Shown: positions 46,831 to 58,780 of the stretch, piece by piece
How the letters are laid out: each line of letters opens with the position of its first letter
Position numbering within the stretch: the first letter of the stretch is position 1
NCBI RefSeq assembly: GCF_030272615.1
Contig: NC_081414.1
Coordinates: 54,771,636-54,835,635, forward strand
Length of the DNA: 64,000 nucleotides
Direction of reading: 5' to 3'
DNA from: Cryptomeria japonica
Lineage: Eukaryota; Streptophyta; Pinopsida; Cupressales; Cupressaceae
Translations under genes and position numbers: made by a program
The notes under the pieces: generated by a model
What the model was told of the DNA's origin: nothing
The model's input: the letters and a program-made list of their open reading frames with translations, nothing else
Database searches by the model: none

Positions 46831-48428
46831 AGATAAAGATGTAGGGATACTCATAAGAAGAAAGGTGAAAGAAAACTCTTGCATGATTTTTGAATTTGAG
46901 CGTAAGACTTCTAGAAAAGCACTTATAGATGAAGACTGGATTAAGGTAATGGGAGAGGAACTAGACCAGATAGAAAAGAATACAAGATGGTCTTTGGTAC
47001 CCAGACTGGAACACAAGAATGTCATAGGTACCAAGTGGGTCTTTAGGAATAAGATAAATGAAGAAGGCACAGTTGTAAGGAACAAGAAAAGACTTGTATG
47101 CAAGGGATATCCTCAGGAAGAGAGAGAAGACTATGGAGAAACCTTTGCCCCAGTGGCTAGATTGGAAGGTGCTCATATGCTACTTGCATTTGCAACATTT
47201 AATGGATTCAAGGTAAACTAGATGGATTTGAAGTCTGCGTTCTTGAATGGAATCCCAGAAGAGGAAGTGTATATTGAGCAACCAGATGGGTTTTCCTTAT
47301 CAGAAGATAGTAACATGGTGTGTAGATTACACAAGGCCCTGTATGGATTGAAACAAGCACTAAGGGCATGATATGAATGATTACACTCTCATCTTGTGAA
47401 GATAGGATTTCAGAGAACAAGTGAGGATAGCAACATTTACTTGAAATCTGAAGGTAATTAGATTATGATCTATGAAGTGTTTGTAGATGACATAATCTTT
47501 GGAGAAGATGATGAATGAGCCATGCATTTGCAGATGAAATGAAGAAAGAGTTTGAGATGTCTCTTATTGGAGAGATAAAGTTCTTCATTGGTCTAGAGAT
47601 TTAGTAGATGAAAGAGGGTATCTTTATTACCTAGTCTAAGTATGTCAAAGAGGTATTGAAGACCTTTGGCATGGAGGAGAGCAAACCGGTTGGTACACCG
47701 ATGGTAACCAGCTGTAAATTGACTAAGGAAGATGATTCAACATTAGTGAATGAGAAGGACTACCGGTCAATGATTGGTAAGATGCACTATGTGGTACACA
47801 ATAGACCAAACATTGCTCATGTAGTGGGCATAGTAGCTCATTTTCAGAAAAGTCCAAGAGAATTCCACTTGGTAGTAGTCAAGAAGATTCTTAGATACCT
47901 GAAAGGAACAGTTGATTATGGATTGTGGTATCCATACAATGGTGATTTTAATCTCAAGGTATTTACCAATGTACATTGGGCAGGTAATGTGGATGACCGG
48001 AAAAGCACAACTGATGGAGCATTCTTTTTGGTGGAAGATTAGTCTCCTAGATGAGTAAGAAGCAAAGCTATACTTCCCAACCTACAACTAAAGTAGAGTA
48101 TGTGGCAGCATTTATGAACTGCACTCAAGCGATCTGGATGAAACATGTGTTGGATGGTTTCAAAGTACCTATATCTGAACCAATGAGTATATTTTGTGAC
48201 AACATAAGTGCAATAAATATTTCCAAGAATCCGGTATTGCATGCTAGAACTAAGCACATTGAGCTCAATCATTTCTTGAGAGAGAACGTTCAAAATAAAG
48301 AGGCTGTATTAGAACATGTTTCCAGTAAGGAGTAGTTAGCAGACATATTCACTAACCCCTTACCGAAGACTACATTTACCTATTTTAGAGGTGAATTAGG
48401 GGTTTTGCCCCTTCATGAAGTGAATTAA
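46831..48428 (+). pseudogene. Copia reverse transcriptase and RNase H
   Basis: RT blocks are NVIGTKWVFRNK, MDLKSAFLNG, ALYGLKQALRA and the catalytic FVDDIIFG near 47480 (usually YVDD). The RNase H part has HWAGNVDDRKST at 47980 and ends with ADIFTNPL near 48345. The frame is broken by stops at 47219, 47369 and 47459. A shift near 47515, a cluster of stops around 47603-47640 and another shift near 48045 follow. The last in-frame TAG is at 48333 and the natural end is the TAA at 48426. Confidence 0.9.
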
Positions 48429-48646
48429 AAATGTATGATCCACATCAGTCAGGTATTATAGTGACAAATCTTTCTGGATTGATGTGTTGAAAGATGCTAC
48501 TCCATAGGGGAGTAGCATAGTGGAGTATGGGAGCTTGTGCCTCCAATTTGGCCTTGTTGTCAAATGGGGAGAAGATATCTAATGATGAAGATAGCTTCAC
48601 TGGTCTATAATGTTTTGCAATGCTACACTGAGTATTGCCATCAATG

Positions 48647-48660
48647 CCAAAGGGAGAGAT
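48647..48660 (+). other. Polypurine tract of the Copia element
   Basis: ccaaagggagagat directly precedes the 3' LTR start at 48661. Family B has a very similar tract, gccaaagggggaga, before its own 3' LTR. Confidence 0.85.
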
Positions 48661-50077
48661 TGTTGGCATATGATGAACCAATATTATGTTAATGTATGTT
48701 GTCATTGATGTCAATAAGTGCAAGTGAACCAGTATGAAGATCGGAAGAAGTTGGAGAACTGGTATGAAGAGTTGAAGTGAACTGGTGTGAGGGTTTCACT
48801 AAGTGTGACTACCGGTTGGTAGTCTCAGCTCTAGGGTTTTCGGTTTGGCAATCTAGCTTGTGCAATGCAACTGGTGACATTCTGTGATGAGTTAGCTAAG
48901 AGATAAGGATGAGATCGATATGCCATGTAAGTTTTGTGCATGTGAAGGATTTCCTTGAGGATCTTGCATGTGAAGATCGATTGCATTAAATGTCTACCTT
49001 AGGAATGAACATTCTTCTTAGCGGTATGAGAAGAGAGCGTGATGGGTTACTGATTCGCCTATGCGGTGGAGAATGGACGATGCAGAATGACTTGTGATCT
49101 ATTTGATATTGTTTTATTCTATGCAAAGTGTTTGGACAGTCAGGATTGGACCGCTTCTAATTGTAAACCTAAAATGCTTAGGGTTTTGGGTTTATGTTAT
49201 CGACCTAATTGTTGTCTATAAGGTCAATGATGTTTGGTATTGTAAGTTGTTGGAAAATGTTGTATGTGTATCTGAGTGATGAGATACTTGCCAGACCAAC
49301 GAGTGGAAAACTATAGAGTGTGATTGTAGAGTAGAGGAACTGAAAAGGATCTGCCTTAGCATGTAGTGTTGTTATCAAATCAGAGTGTTACCTATTGTCT
49401 TCTAACCATTTCAACAGTAGGAAAATCCCTTTGTCAAGTAGCTTTAACAGGCTTATTATAAAACCTCTAACCAGGTAACTCAAGTTCATTGAGTTCTTCA
49501 AATCCTGTAGCAAGGTAACCTTTAACAGGGTTTCAATCTTTAATAGGGTATATAGCCATCCCTTAACTGGGTGATCTTTAACAAGATCGGTTCCTAGCAA
49601 AACCTTATTGTAAAGTCTTTAACCAGACTAGGCTCCTAATAGAGCGAGCTTCAAAAGAGTTCAAAAACAAGCTTGTGGGTATTCGTCCCCACCATGGTTT
49701 TTACCATTTGGGCTTCCACGTGAAAAATCTGTGTGTTATGAGTTGTGCATTTTTCATGTGATGATTGAGTATTCTTTGTTTAAGTGATTATGCATGTAAA
49801 GCCAATGGCTATGGTATTATTGATATAACACATGCATATGTATACTAGTGAAGCAGCTATCAAGTGTTGAATGATATTTGAAGTATTCAGTTTTACTGGT
49901 TTATGTTGTTTGAAGTCTTATTGTGTTTAACCGGTATTGCCATGGTTAAGTTCAGTGATGAAGACAACTAGTTAGAATTGTTTTAACTTGATAAGTTCAG
50001 GAGAAGTTTTGTATGTACTGATTCACCCCCCCCTCTTAGTACCAGTTAGTGTATTTGTTGTTCATCATTATTCATCA
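48661..50077 (+). repeat. 3' LTR of the Copia element
   Basis: 1417 bp, from tgttggcatatgatg to ttcatca, followed by the right target copy atttt. Confidence 0.95.
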
Positions 50078-50111
50078 ATTTTCTTTGTTTTTCATGCTAC
50101 TTTTCTTAATC

Positions 50112-51322
50112 ATGATGGCTTCTGGATCTACTCCCGCTCTGATAGATGTGGCTACCCCTGTTGTGGTGGACATTAAGGATCATCCACATATGAAATTTAA
50201 GTAATGCCCTCAAATGGAAAATGTCGATGACTCAATCAATGCATTTTCTAGGGTTCCTGATGGAGTTATCTATGTGGATGATGTGAGAGGATATATTCAC
50301 TATACTCTGGAGGATGTGGGATCATCAAAGATTAAATCAATGTACTTATCCACTTTGTTGAACAAGGGTGGATTGATCCAACTAGAATTTCAAATTTTGA
50401 AGGATCAGGGTTTCATCGATATTCTGGAGATGCTCGAGTTTGAGGATGAGATGATTCAGTATGTGCCGAGTCGAGTCCATGGTGAGTTCATATGGATTGA
50501 CCAACCCTAAAAAATCACCAAGGAAGCGATTCATGCTATCACGGGTTTACCCCATGTCGGATAGACACCGAGTAGGAGGAAGATTCTGAACAATGAAGTG
50601 AACAAGCTATCCGATGCCACCTTTGACAATCGGTCAATGCGAGTTAGCACCATCAGGGATAAAGATGTTCAATTTGCAAGCATGGTGATCAGATACAAGG
50701 TAACCCAATCCAACCAGTTGAACTCTAGTTCTAGTTCTTATATCTACTATGCACACAAGATGGTAAAGGAAAATGTGAAAATGATCTATGTCATTGGATG
50801 TGCGATGAATTGATTTTAAATTTGGGAAATATTAAGGGAAAAGTGAAAGGTACATTCTGGTATGGAAATATCATTATCTATTTAATTCTTTTCTTTTTAA
50901 ATGAGATACTGGGATCCAGTTAGAGGTAATGGACCTTTGACATACCGCTAGGAAAACTAATTAAGGATGTCTTGAGGAATTTAGGAAAGGACAAAGATGC
51001 CATTATGTGAGGTTATTTCAAAGAATTTTAGAAAGCAATAAAGAAGAGGGAAAGGATACCTAAGCATATAGTTGACAAGTACTCTACCAACATATGCTTC
51101 ATGGTGAAGAAGGATGAAACCTTAATGGAAGTAGTGCAACCTAGAACTATCTGGGTTACTGAAATGGGCTATGGGGTTGATGTACAAATCTTGGGCCTTT
51201 ATGCCAAGATGCTTATAGATGCCCTGGTTGATGAGAAGGAGAAAAAAATTTGTACTGCAAAGCAGAAGGAAACAAAATTGGAGATAGGTTTGAGTAAGAA
51301 GAGAAGGAAAAGGACAAGATAA
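50112..51322 (+). pseudogene. ORF2 of family B, unknown function
   Basis: MMASGSTPALIDVAT opens at 50112, shortly after the Copia insertion. The frame runs to 50813 with stops near 50202, 50508 and 50562, then shifts near 50800 into a second frame that reaches 51322. Three blocks match ORF2 of family A in the same order. RVHGEFIW and KITKEAIHAITGLP are at 50470-50556. YFKEF and RIPKHIVDKY are at 51015-51085. NICFMV and PRT..MGYGVDV follow at 51085-51185. It ends in a Lys/Arg-rich tail. It is about one third the length of the family A protein, whose acidic C-terminal half has no visible counterpart here. No known domain is recognised. Confidence 0.7.
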
Positions 51323-51789
51323 TCTAGTGGGCCAGAGAATTGAGAGGTTTGGTAAGTCCCCGACTTAATACCTTGTTGCTTCATAGGTAGCAATGTATGG
51401 ATCAGATGAATGTGCCCACACCGGAAACCCTAACAGAAGAAGAATTGCATGTTTACATTTTGAACGAGTTTGTATCAATTTTGGGAACTTTTAAATCCAT
51501 CTAGGATACTTATTTGGCATTTTTGAAGGGTGCTTATCTAGATATTTTCAATTACATTTAGATTCGGTAATCACAATTTTGCTTTGTACAAAATTTCATT
51601 AATTTCTTATTTTTTGCCCCAGCCTTTGGCATTGCTCTCAAAAGGTGAGAGGTGGATGTGAAAAATGTCAAGGGACATAAGAAGTATGTATAGCTCAGGG
51701 GAAGAAGTCTTCCGAGATTAGTTTTTGGATAGGAACCAGTACAACACTTGAACGATCCATTTTTCACATGAGTGTTCGCCATAGATGCC
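51323..51789 (+). other. Family B interior after ORF2
   Basis: No open frame of note. It may be a degraded C-terminal part of ORF2 or a 3' untranslated region. Confidence 0.5.
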
Positions 51790-51801
51790 AAAGGGGGAGA
51801 T
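51790..51801 (+). other. Polypurine tract of family B
   Basis: aaagggggagat lies directly before the 3' LTR. Confidence 0.8.
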
Positions 51802-52728
51802 TATTGGTAATTGACACTCATCCAAGTTATAGGTGTTTTCATTGATGGCAACACACTTCATGGGGGATCTGGAAATCAAGGTAACCTACATTCACTTCAC
51901 CGGCATTCAGGGAACTAGTAGGCATGTAACCGGCAAACTTGGAACCGATATTCTAAGGCCAACATAGGAGATTGGTCCGGCAAGTGTGGAAGCAGAAATG
52001 ATCATATTATTTCACGTTTATATTTTGTTTGGGCTGACATGTGTCTTATCATTTGTAATATGATTGTAAGCCAACATAAGGCATTTGCATTTAATCATGT
52101 AAATGCATATATAAGTCAATCCGGGTTAGGTCATTATATAGACATGATAGATAAAAGATGTGATAGGGTATGTGATGGTATGTGATGGTATGTGAGCAGG
52201 ATCTTGATCAATAGAATGTGATGTAAAGATCTGTAATCAATCTTGATTATTTGTCTAGAGGTTTGGGAAGCAATCTAAGTTACTGGTAAGGGAGGTTACA
52301 GTTTAATTGGTATAGATAGTGCTTAAATTAGAACTCATCTAGCATAGCAGATGCACATTCTAAGTTTAGTTTTTGTTTGTAACCTAGTACATTGGATTTG
52401 TAGTCAGTGAGGCTCCTTTTGTGATGAGAAATGTGCTCTAGGCAATGTGCCTTCTTGCATATGTAGGCCTCTCTTATAATATTTATTCAGTTGGCCAGTG
52501 GGTAGATATTTTGGGTCTGCAATCCCACCGTGGTTTTTCCTCTTTGAGGTTTTCCACATATAAACCTTTGTGTTATAGTGTTGATTCATGTGGTTGCATT
52601 AATATTACATGTTGTTACTTTCTTTTATGCATACCAGTTATTAAGTGGATTTGTTAATAAGGTTAAAAATATTATATCTGGTAGATCATTGATTCACCCC
52701 CACCTCTCAGTGTTCTTGGATTCCAACA
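51802..52728 (+). repeat. 3' LTR of family B
   Basis: 927 bp, from tattggtaattg to attccaaca. TATA box near 52107 (atatataag). U5 box tgattcaccccc..ctctcagt near the end. Confidence 0.87.
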
Positions 52729-54287
52729 AGAACACCATAAGAACCCTTAGGATACCACACGACCCATTAGTACATCATATTGTCTTAATGGGTCATATGG
52801 TGTCATAAGGGGTCATGTCGTGTACTAGGATGTTAAAAGGGGTCATATGGTGTAGTTAGGGGTCATATGGTGTCCTAAGGGCCCACATATGTGTTAGGAC
52901 ACCATATGACCCCTTAGGACACCACATAACCCATTAGGACATCATATTGTCCTAAGGAGTCATATGGTGTCCTAAGGGCCCACACGTGTTAGAACACCAT
53001 ATGACCCCTTAGGGCACCATATGACCCCTTAGGATGCCATATGACCCATTAAGACACCATATGATCTATTAGGACATCATATTGTCCTAAGGAGTAATAT
53101 GGTGTCAGAAGGGATCATGTCATGTACCAGAATGTTAAAAGGTGCCATATGGTGTCCTAAGGGGCGATATGGTGTTGTTAGGGGTCATATGTTGTCCTAA
53201 GGGCCCACACGTGTTAGAAAACCATATGACCCCTTAGGACATCATATTGTTCTAAGGGGTTATGTCATGTACTAGGATGTTAAAAGGGATCATATGGTAT
53301 CATTAGGGGTCATATGGTGTCCTAATAGCCCACACATGTGTTAGAAAACCATATGACCCCTTAGGACATCATATTATCTGAAGGGGTCAAATGGTGTCAT
53401 AAGGGGTCATGTCGTGTACTAGGATGTTAAAATGGGTCATATGGTGTCCTTAGGGTTCATATGGTGTCCTAAGGGCCCACACATGTGTTAGAACACCATA
53501 TGACCCCTTAGGACACCATATGACCCCTTAGGACACCATATGCTCCATTAGGAGATCATATTATCCTAAGTGGTCATATGTTGTCACAAGGGGTCATGTC
53601 ATGTACTAGGATGTTAAAAGGCATCATATGGTGTCGTTAGGTGCCATATGATGTCATTATTGATCATATGGTGTTGTAATGGCCTACACATGTGTTATAG
53701 CACCATATGACCCCTTAGGACACCATATGACCCATTAGGACACTATATGACGTCTTATGACATCATATTGTCCTAAGGGGTCATATGGTGTTATAAGGGG
53801 TCATGTCATGTCGATGTTAAAAGGGTTCATATGGTGTTGTTATGGGTCATATGGTGTCCTAAGGGCCCACACGTGTTAGATCACCATATTACCCCTTAGG
53901 ACACCATGTGACCCCTTAGGATGTCATATGACCCGTTAGGACACCATATGACCCATGAGGACATCATATTGTCCTAAGGGGCCATATAGTGTTATAAGGG
54001 GTCATATTGTGTCATTAGGGGTCATATAGTGTTATAAGGGGTCATGTAATGTACTAATATGTCAAAAGGGGTCATATTGTGTCATGAGGGGTCATATGGT
54101 GTCCTAAGGGCCCACACATGTGTTAGAACACCATATGACTCCTTAGGACACCATATGACCCTCTCCCTTTGCCCTTTCCCCACCTCTCTCTCTCTTTCTT
54201 CATTTCCCCTTCTCTCACTCTCTCCCTTTCCCCTTCCCCCCTCTCTCACTCTCTCTCCCTTTGCCCCCCTCTCACTCTCTCTCCCTT

Positions 54288-54342
<55 letters not shown>

Positions 54343-56064
54343 CCTATCTATCTCTCTCTCTTTGTCTCTCACTCTCTCTCTCTCACTATCCCTCTCCATG
54401 TCTCCCCCTTATCTCTTTCACTTTTCCTCTATGTAAAAAAATTGGATATCAGGTATTTATCCAATATCTAGTTTGTTCCCATTAGGGCGCCAACAAAGTT
54501 TTTGGTGAGAATATTAAAAATATGTATAAATATCGGATATCCAATTCAAATCAAATATCTAGTATATGGACCACACAAAAAAGGTTTATGGTCATATGGT
54601 GTCATAAGGGGTCATGTCATTTAGTAGGATGCTAAAAGTGATCATATGGTGTCCTAACAGGTCATATGTTGTCATTAGGGGTCATATGAGCTCCTAAGGG
54701 CCCACACATGTGTTAGAACACCATATGACCTCTTAGGACACCATATGACCCATTAGGATGTCATATTGTCCTAAGGGGTCATATGGTGTCATAAGGGGTC
54801 ATGTCATGTACTAGGATGTTAAAAGGGGTCATATGGTGTTGTTAGGTCTCATATGGTGTCTTAAGGGCCCACACATGTGTTAGAACACAATATGACCCCT
54901 TAGGACACCATATGATCCATTACAACATCATATTGATCTAAGGAGTCATATGTTCTCATAAGGGGTCATGTCATGTACTAGGATGTTAAAAGGGGTCATA
55001 TGGTGTCCTAAGGGCCCACATATGTGTTATAACACCATATGACCCCTTAGAACACCATACAACCCCTTAGAACACCACATCGCCCATTAAGACATCATAT
55101 TGTCCTAAGGGGTCATATGTTGTCATAAGGGGTCATATGGTGTAGTTAGGGGTCATATGGTGTCCTAAGCGCTCACACATGTGTTAGAACACCATATGAC
55201 CCCTTAGGACACCACATGACCCATTAGGACATCATATTGTCCTAAAGGGTCATATACTGTCATATGGGGTCATATCGTGTACTAGGATGTTTAACAGGGT
55301 CATATGGTGTTGTTAGGGGTTGTATGGTGTCCTAAGGGCCCACACATGTGTTAGAACACCATATGACCCCTTAGGACACCATATGACCCCTTAGGGCATC
55401 ATATGACCCATTAGGACAATATGATATCCTATATGGGGTCATATCGTGTACTAGGATGTTTAACAGGGTCATATGGTGTTGTTAGGGGTTGTATGGTGTC
55501 AAAAGGGCCCACACATGTGTTAGAACACCATATGACCCCTTAGGACACCATATGACCCCTTAGGGAATCATATGACCCATTAGGACACCATATAATCCAT
55601 TAGGATATCATATTGTCCTAAGGAGTCATATGGTGTCATAAGGGATCATGTCATGTACTAGGATGCTAAAAGGGGTCATATGGTGTCCTAAGGGGTGATC
55701 TGGTGTTGTTAGGCTTCATATGGTGTTTTAGGGGCCCACATGTGTTAGAACAACGTATGACCCCTTAGGATACCATATGACCCATTAGGACACCACATGA
55801 CCCATTAGGACACCATATTGTCCTAAGAGGTCATATGGTGTCCTAATAGCCCACACATGTGTTATAACACCATATGACCCCTTAGGTCATCATATTGTCC
55901 TAAGGGGTCAAATAGTGTCATAAGGGGTCATGTCGTGTACTAGGATGTTAAAAGGGGTCATATGGTGTCCTAAGGGCCCACACATGTGTTAGAACACTAT
56001 ATGACCCCTTAGGACACCATATTACCCCTTAGGACACCATATGCTCCATTAGGACATCATATTG
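52729..56064. repeat. CATATG foldback satellite, right part
   Basis: Same modules as the left part. The cacacatgtgttagaa loop recurs at about 53333, 53480, 53680, 54115, 54700, 54870, 55185, 55335, 55510 and 55980. Near-identical longer stretches, such as gtgtactaggatgttaaaag, also recur. A second longer-range duplication is visible between about 55265-55400 and 55437-55560. The array is interrupted by the TC tract and its flank (54161-54592) and ended by the chromovirus at 56065. Confidence 0.88.
54161..54428. repeat. TC-rich tract inside the satellite
   Basis: (TC)n with C-rich interruptions, a rough mirror of the GA tract at 38748-39070. The Ser/Leu and Arg/Glu runs in open frames here are not genes. 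Unique-looking sequence with attggatatc, tatccaatatctag and tcggatatccaatt follows to 54592 before the array resumes. Confidence 0.85.
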
Positions 56065-57650
56065 CGGTGCAGGAGAACCCAAAGGAGTTCTTATTTATTT
56101 CAATCATGTACAAAGGTGTCGAAGCATGTCATAGGATGAGCTTTTGATGTTTAGTTTCTAAATGATGTTTGATTTTAGTGTTTTGTGCATATTTGCCATG
56201 TAATAAGCCCAAAGGCTACCAAGGTTGGCCAACTTGGTCAAAGGCCTTAGTTGGGAATTTAATTCAATTTTTTTGGTGTTTAAGGGTCACATACGTGTTG
56301 TAGGTCCACTTTATATTCTCATCGTGAAGGCATGTTTCATGTTATGCTTTGTAGTTATGCTTTGTAGTAAAAAATTATCATATTGCATTAGGCAACATTG
56401 ACAATATTTTCAAAAATTCATTGCCAATGGTTAAGAGGTTGTTCTCAACTATTGGAGGAGGTTTTAACTTGTTCCAAAGCATGATATAAGCCTCTAGAAC
56501 TTCTCATGGCTCGGTTGGTGAAGAAAAATAACAAAAATTGCTTTCAAACCTATCAAAAAGTGTCTTTTACTGCATTTTTGCTACAAATCTGAGTGTGTAC
56601 GGAATTGTCTAGCTCCATTAATGATCTGAACCATTGAGAAATGTGTAGCAATGAATTGTATTTTATTTGAATCCAGTGGGAGGGTCTGAAGTGATCAAAT
56701 AAGAGAGATATTGAATTTTCTACCTCGCTGCCTTGAAATTTCGTAGAAACCAGGGTTTGTATGCTAAAATGCCCATATTTCATCATTCTACCATGGGAAT
56801 GGCCTAGAACCCTAGGTAATGATGAAATAACATGTATAATACTTCTTTCATTCAGATTTGGGAGCAGGAAGTGTTGTTTTCTATTTTTAAGATGATGCCC
56901 TAGACTTGGCATGCTCTATGTGACAAGTCTGTGCAAGGGTAAATGATTGCCAAAACTAAGGACAGCAAACCTAGGTGTGATTTAAAATGTCATGAAAGTG
57001 ATACTTAGACATGTACAAACCTTTTAAAAAAATTTATCTTGCAAACCAATTTATTGTTGAAGGATTTCACTCAAAAATTCCCAAACCGGCTAGAAAAGGG
57101 CAAATAGGCCTAAATAGGGTTAGGGTATTTTCAGACCAAACCCAGATGCAAATCTTTGAAATAATTTGAATCTTCCAAAAGGTTATTTGAAAATAAAATT
57201 TATTTTGTGTCTTGTTTAGGGATTTTAGAAGTGAAAGCAGAAAAATAGTAAATAGAGGCCTAGTGCTACTAACCCAATTTACTAGGTTGATAAGGTCAAA
57301 TTGCACTTGGGGGTTGTAAGGGTTGGTTAAATCCTATTAAAAATTTGTGTTGATCAATTAAAACCTATTCAAGTCCATACAAATTAGTTTCTTCATCTTT
57401 TGAACAAAGATCCACTTGGTAGGGGATTTGTGAAGTGAGTAGGCTTGGTAAAGAAGGGTAGTTGGAGTAGGGGTGAGTGAACCTTTGTTTTCTCAACTTG
57501 TCAGAGTTGTGAAGGTCCTTGGGAAGGATCAGTGACAAGATTTCAAGACCTTTGGAAGGTCATTAAATTTGGACCATTGGATGGTGCCAAACCAAGACCC
57601 TTGAGAAGAAACCAAGACAATCTACTCATTTGCCCAATCCCTCTACATCA
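56065..57650 (+). repeat. 5' LTR of the chromovirus
   Basis: 1586 bp, from ggtgcaggagaaccc to ctctacatca. It aligns with 62321-63392 over about the first 1,110 bases. Confidence 0.85.
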
Positions 57651-57653
57651 TAT

Positions 57654-57665
57654 TGGTATTGGAGC
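57654..57665 (+). promoter_or_regulatory. Primer-binding site of the chromovirus
   Basis: tggtattggagc, near the initiator tRNA-Met type, three bases after the LTR end. Chromoviruses commonly use this primer. Confidence 0.8.
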
Positions 57666-57687
57666 TATACCAAGGGTGAAGTAGGGT

Positions 57688-58780
57688 ATGTTAGACACAC
57701 CATTGGAAGAAGAGGTTGTTACAATGTCTCCCAAGGCAATGAATCCTAAAGCTATCAATAAATTGGTAGAGGATATTCTTGAGGAAAGACTCAAAGAGAC
57801 TGGGCAGTCCAAGAACAAGGACAAGGCAAGTGATGGTGAATTAGAGGAAGGGGAAGAAGAAGAGACCCCAAAAAAGGAGGCTGATAAGTTGGCTCCTAAT
57901 CAGAAGTTGTTCCTAGATGCTTTGAAATTAGTAAATAGGGACAATGTGGAAATTTCACCTACCTATGGTGTTAGCTTGAATGGAGAGGAGGTGCTTGATT
58001 GGATTGAAGCACTCAAAAACCATTTTGAATACAAAGAGGTTCCTGAGGAGAAGAGGGTGATTTTGGCTAAGTCTAGACTCAAAGGATATGCCTTGCTATG
58101 GTGGACAATGTTGCAAGAAGAAAGAATGAATGAAGGGAAGAGAAGGATATCCTCTTGGGAGAGGATGAAGGGCAAAATCAAGGAACAATTCCTACCAGTT
58201 GACTATGAAGTGCAGATGTATAGAAGGCTGCGAAACCTCAGATAGAGGGAGTTGGATGTCAATACCTATACTGAAGAATTCCATAAGCTAAGTCTCAGAT
58301 CAAGGAAACATGAAGATGAAGCAGAGAAGGTGGCTAGAAACCTGAATGGGCTAAGGGAAAGCATACAAGATAAGATCAACATCTTGGCTCCTGATACTAT
58401 GCACAAATGCTTCTAGTTGGCATTGAGAGTGGAAGACAAGATATGAAGAAAAGGAGAGAAAAATAATAGAGGAAGGGGAGGCAAACATTTTAGAGGCAGA
58501 GGTGGCTTTGGAGGAAGAAACACATCTTTCAAAAATGGAGATTCAAATCAGCCAGAGTCCAATGGAGACTTCAATAATAGGAATGGAGGATTTAGAGGAG
58601 GAAGAAGACCCTTTGGTAGGGGTAGACAAGGAAATCAAGGAGGAAGATTCCCTAGTGTGTTCACAAGAAAATGCTACAATTGCAATCAAGTGGTTCACAC
58701 CATGAGTAGGTGCCTTGAGAAGGCTTCTAGTTCACATGGACCAGATAGGAGGACTCAACCTATACAAGAGGATGATTGAC
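57688..58780 (+). pseudogene. gag: Chromovirus Gag
   Basis: The start at 57688 (MLDTPLEEEVV) is the first ATG after the PBS. An acidic N-terminus is followed by the capsid core (WIEALKNHFEY, ALLWWTMLQEE, WERMKGKIKEQFLP), then a Gly/Arg-rich stretch (58450-58660) that likely binds RNA. The zinc knuckle CYNCNQVVHTMSRC at 58675 keeps all ligands, though its usual Gly is Val. Stops lie at 58243 and 58414 (TAG, both where related proteins have Gln), at 58444 and at 58777 (TGA). Confidence 0.9.

Larger units (their letters stand above)
42833..50077 (+). mobile_element. Ty1/Copia retrotransposon nested in family B
   Basis: A complete structure: 5' LTR 42833-44257, perfect iMet PBS, gag-pol 44330-48428, PPT ccaaagggagagat, 3' LTR 48661-50077, and ATTTT target duplication (42828-42832 and 50078-50082). 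The domain order Gag, protease, integrase, RT, RNase H is that of Copia elements. It has many stops and at least two frame changes. The LTRs are very alike, so it is younger than its host element. The lineage within Copia is not settled. Confidence 0.95.
40388..52728 (+). mobile_element. RT-less LTR element, family B, split by a Copia insertion
   Basis: LTRs at 40388-41279 and 51802-52728 share most of their sequence. The flanks, ataac at 40383 and agaac at 52729, are a target duplication with one change, and the target lies in the satellite. Without the 7.2-kb Copia insertion and one ATTTT copy, the element is about 5.1 kb. The order is LTR, PBS, Gag with coiled coil and zinc knuckles, ORF2, PPT, LTR. 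No RT, protease or integrase belongs to it. The design matches family A, though the LTR sequences are not obviously alike. Confidence 0.85.

Noticed and set aside
54059-54485. Ser/Leu-rich and Arg/Glu-rich proteins
   Set aside because: Translations of the TC tract in several frames, not genes.
39071-56064. CRISPR array
   Set aside because: Modules occur in both orientations, spacers are repeats themselves, unit spacing is irregular, and the setting is a plant genome.
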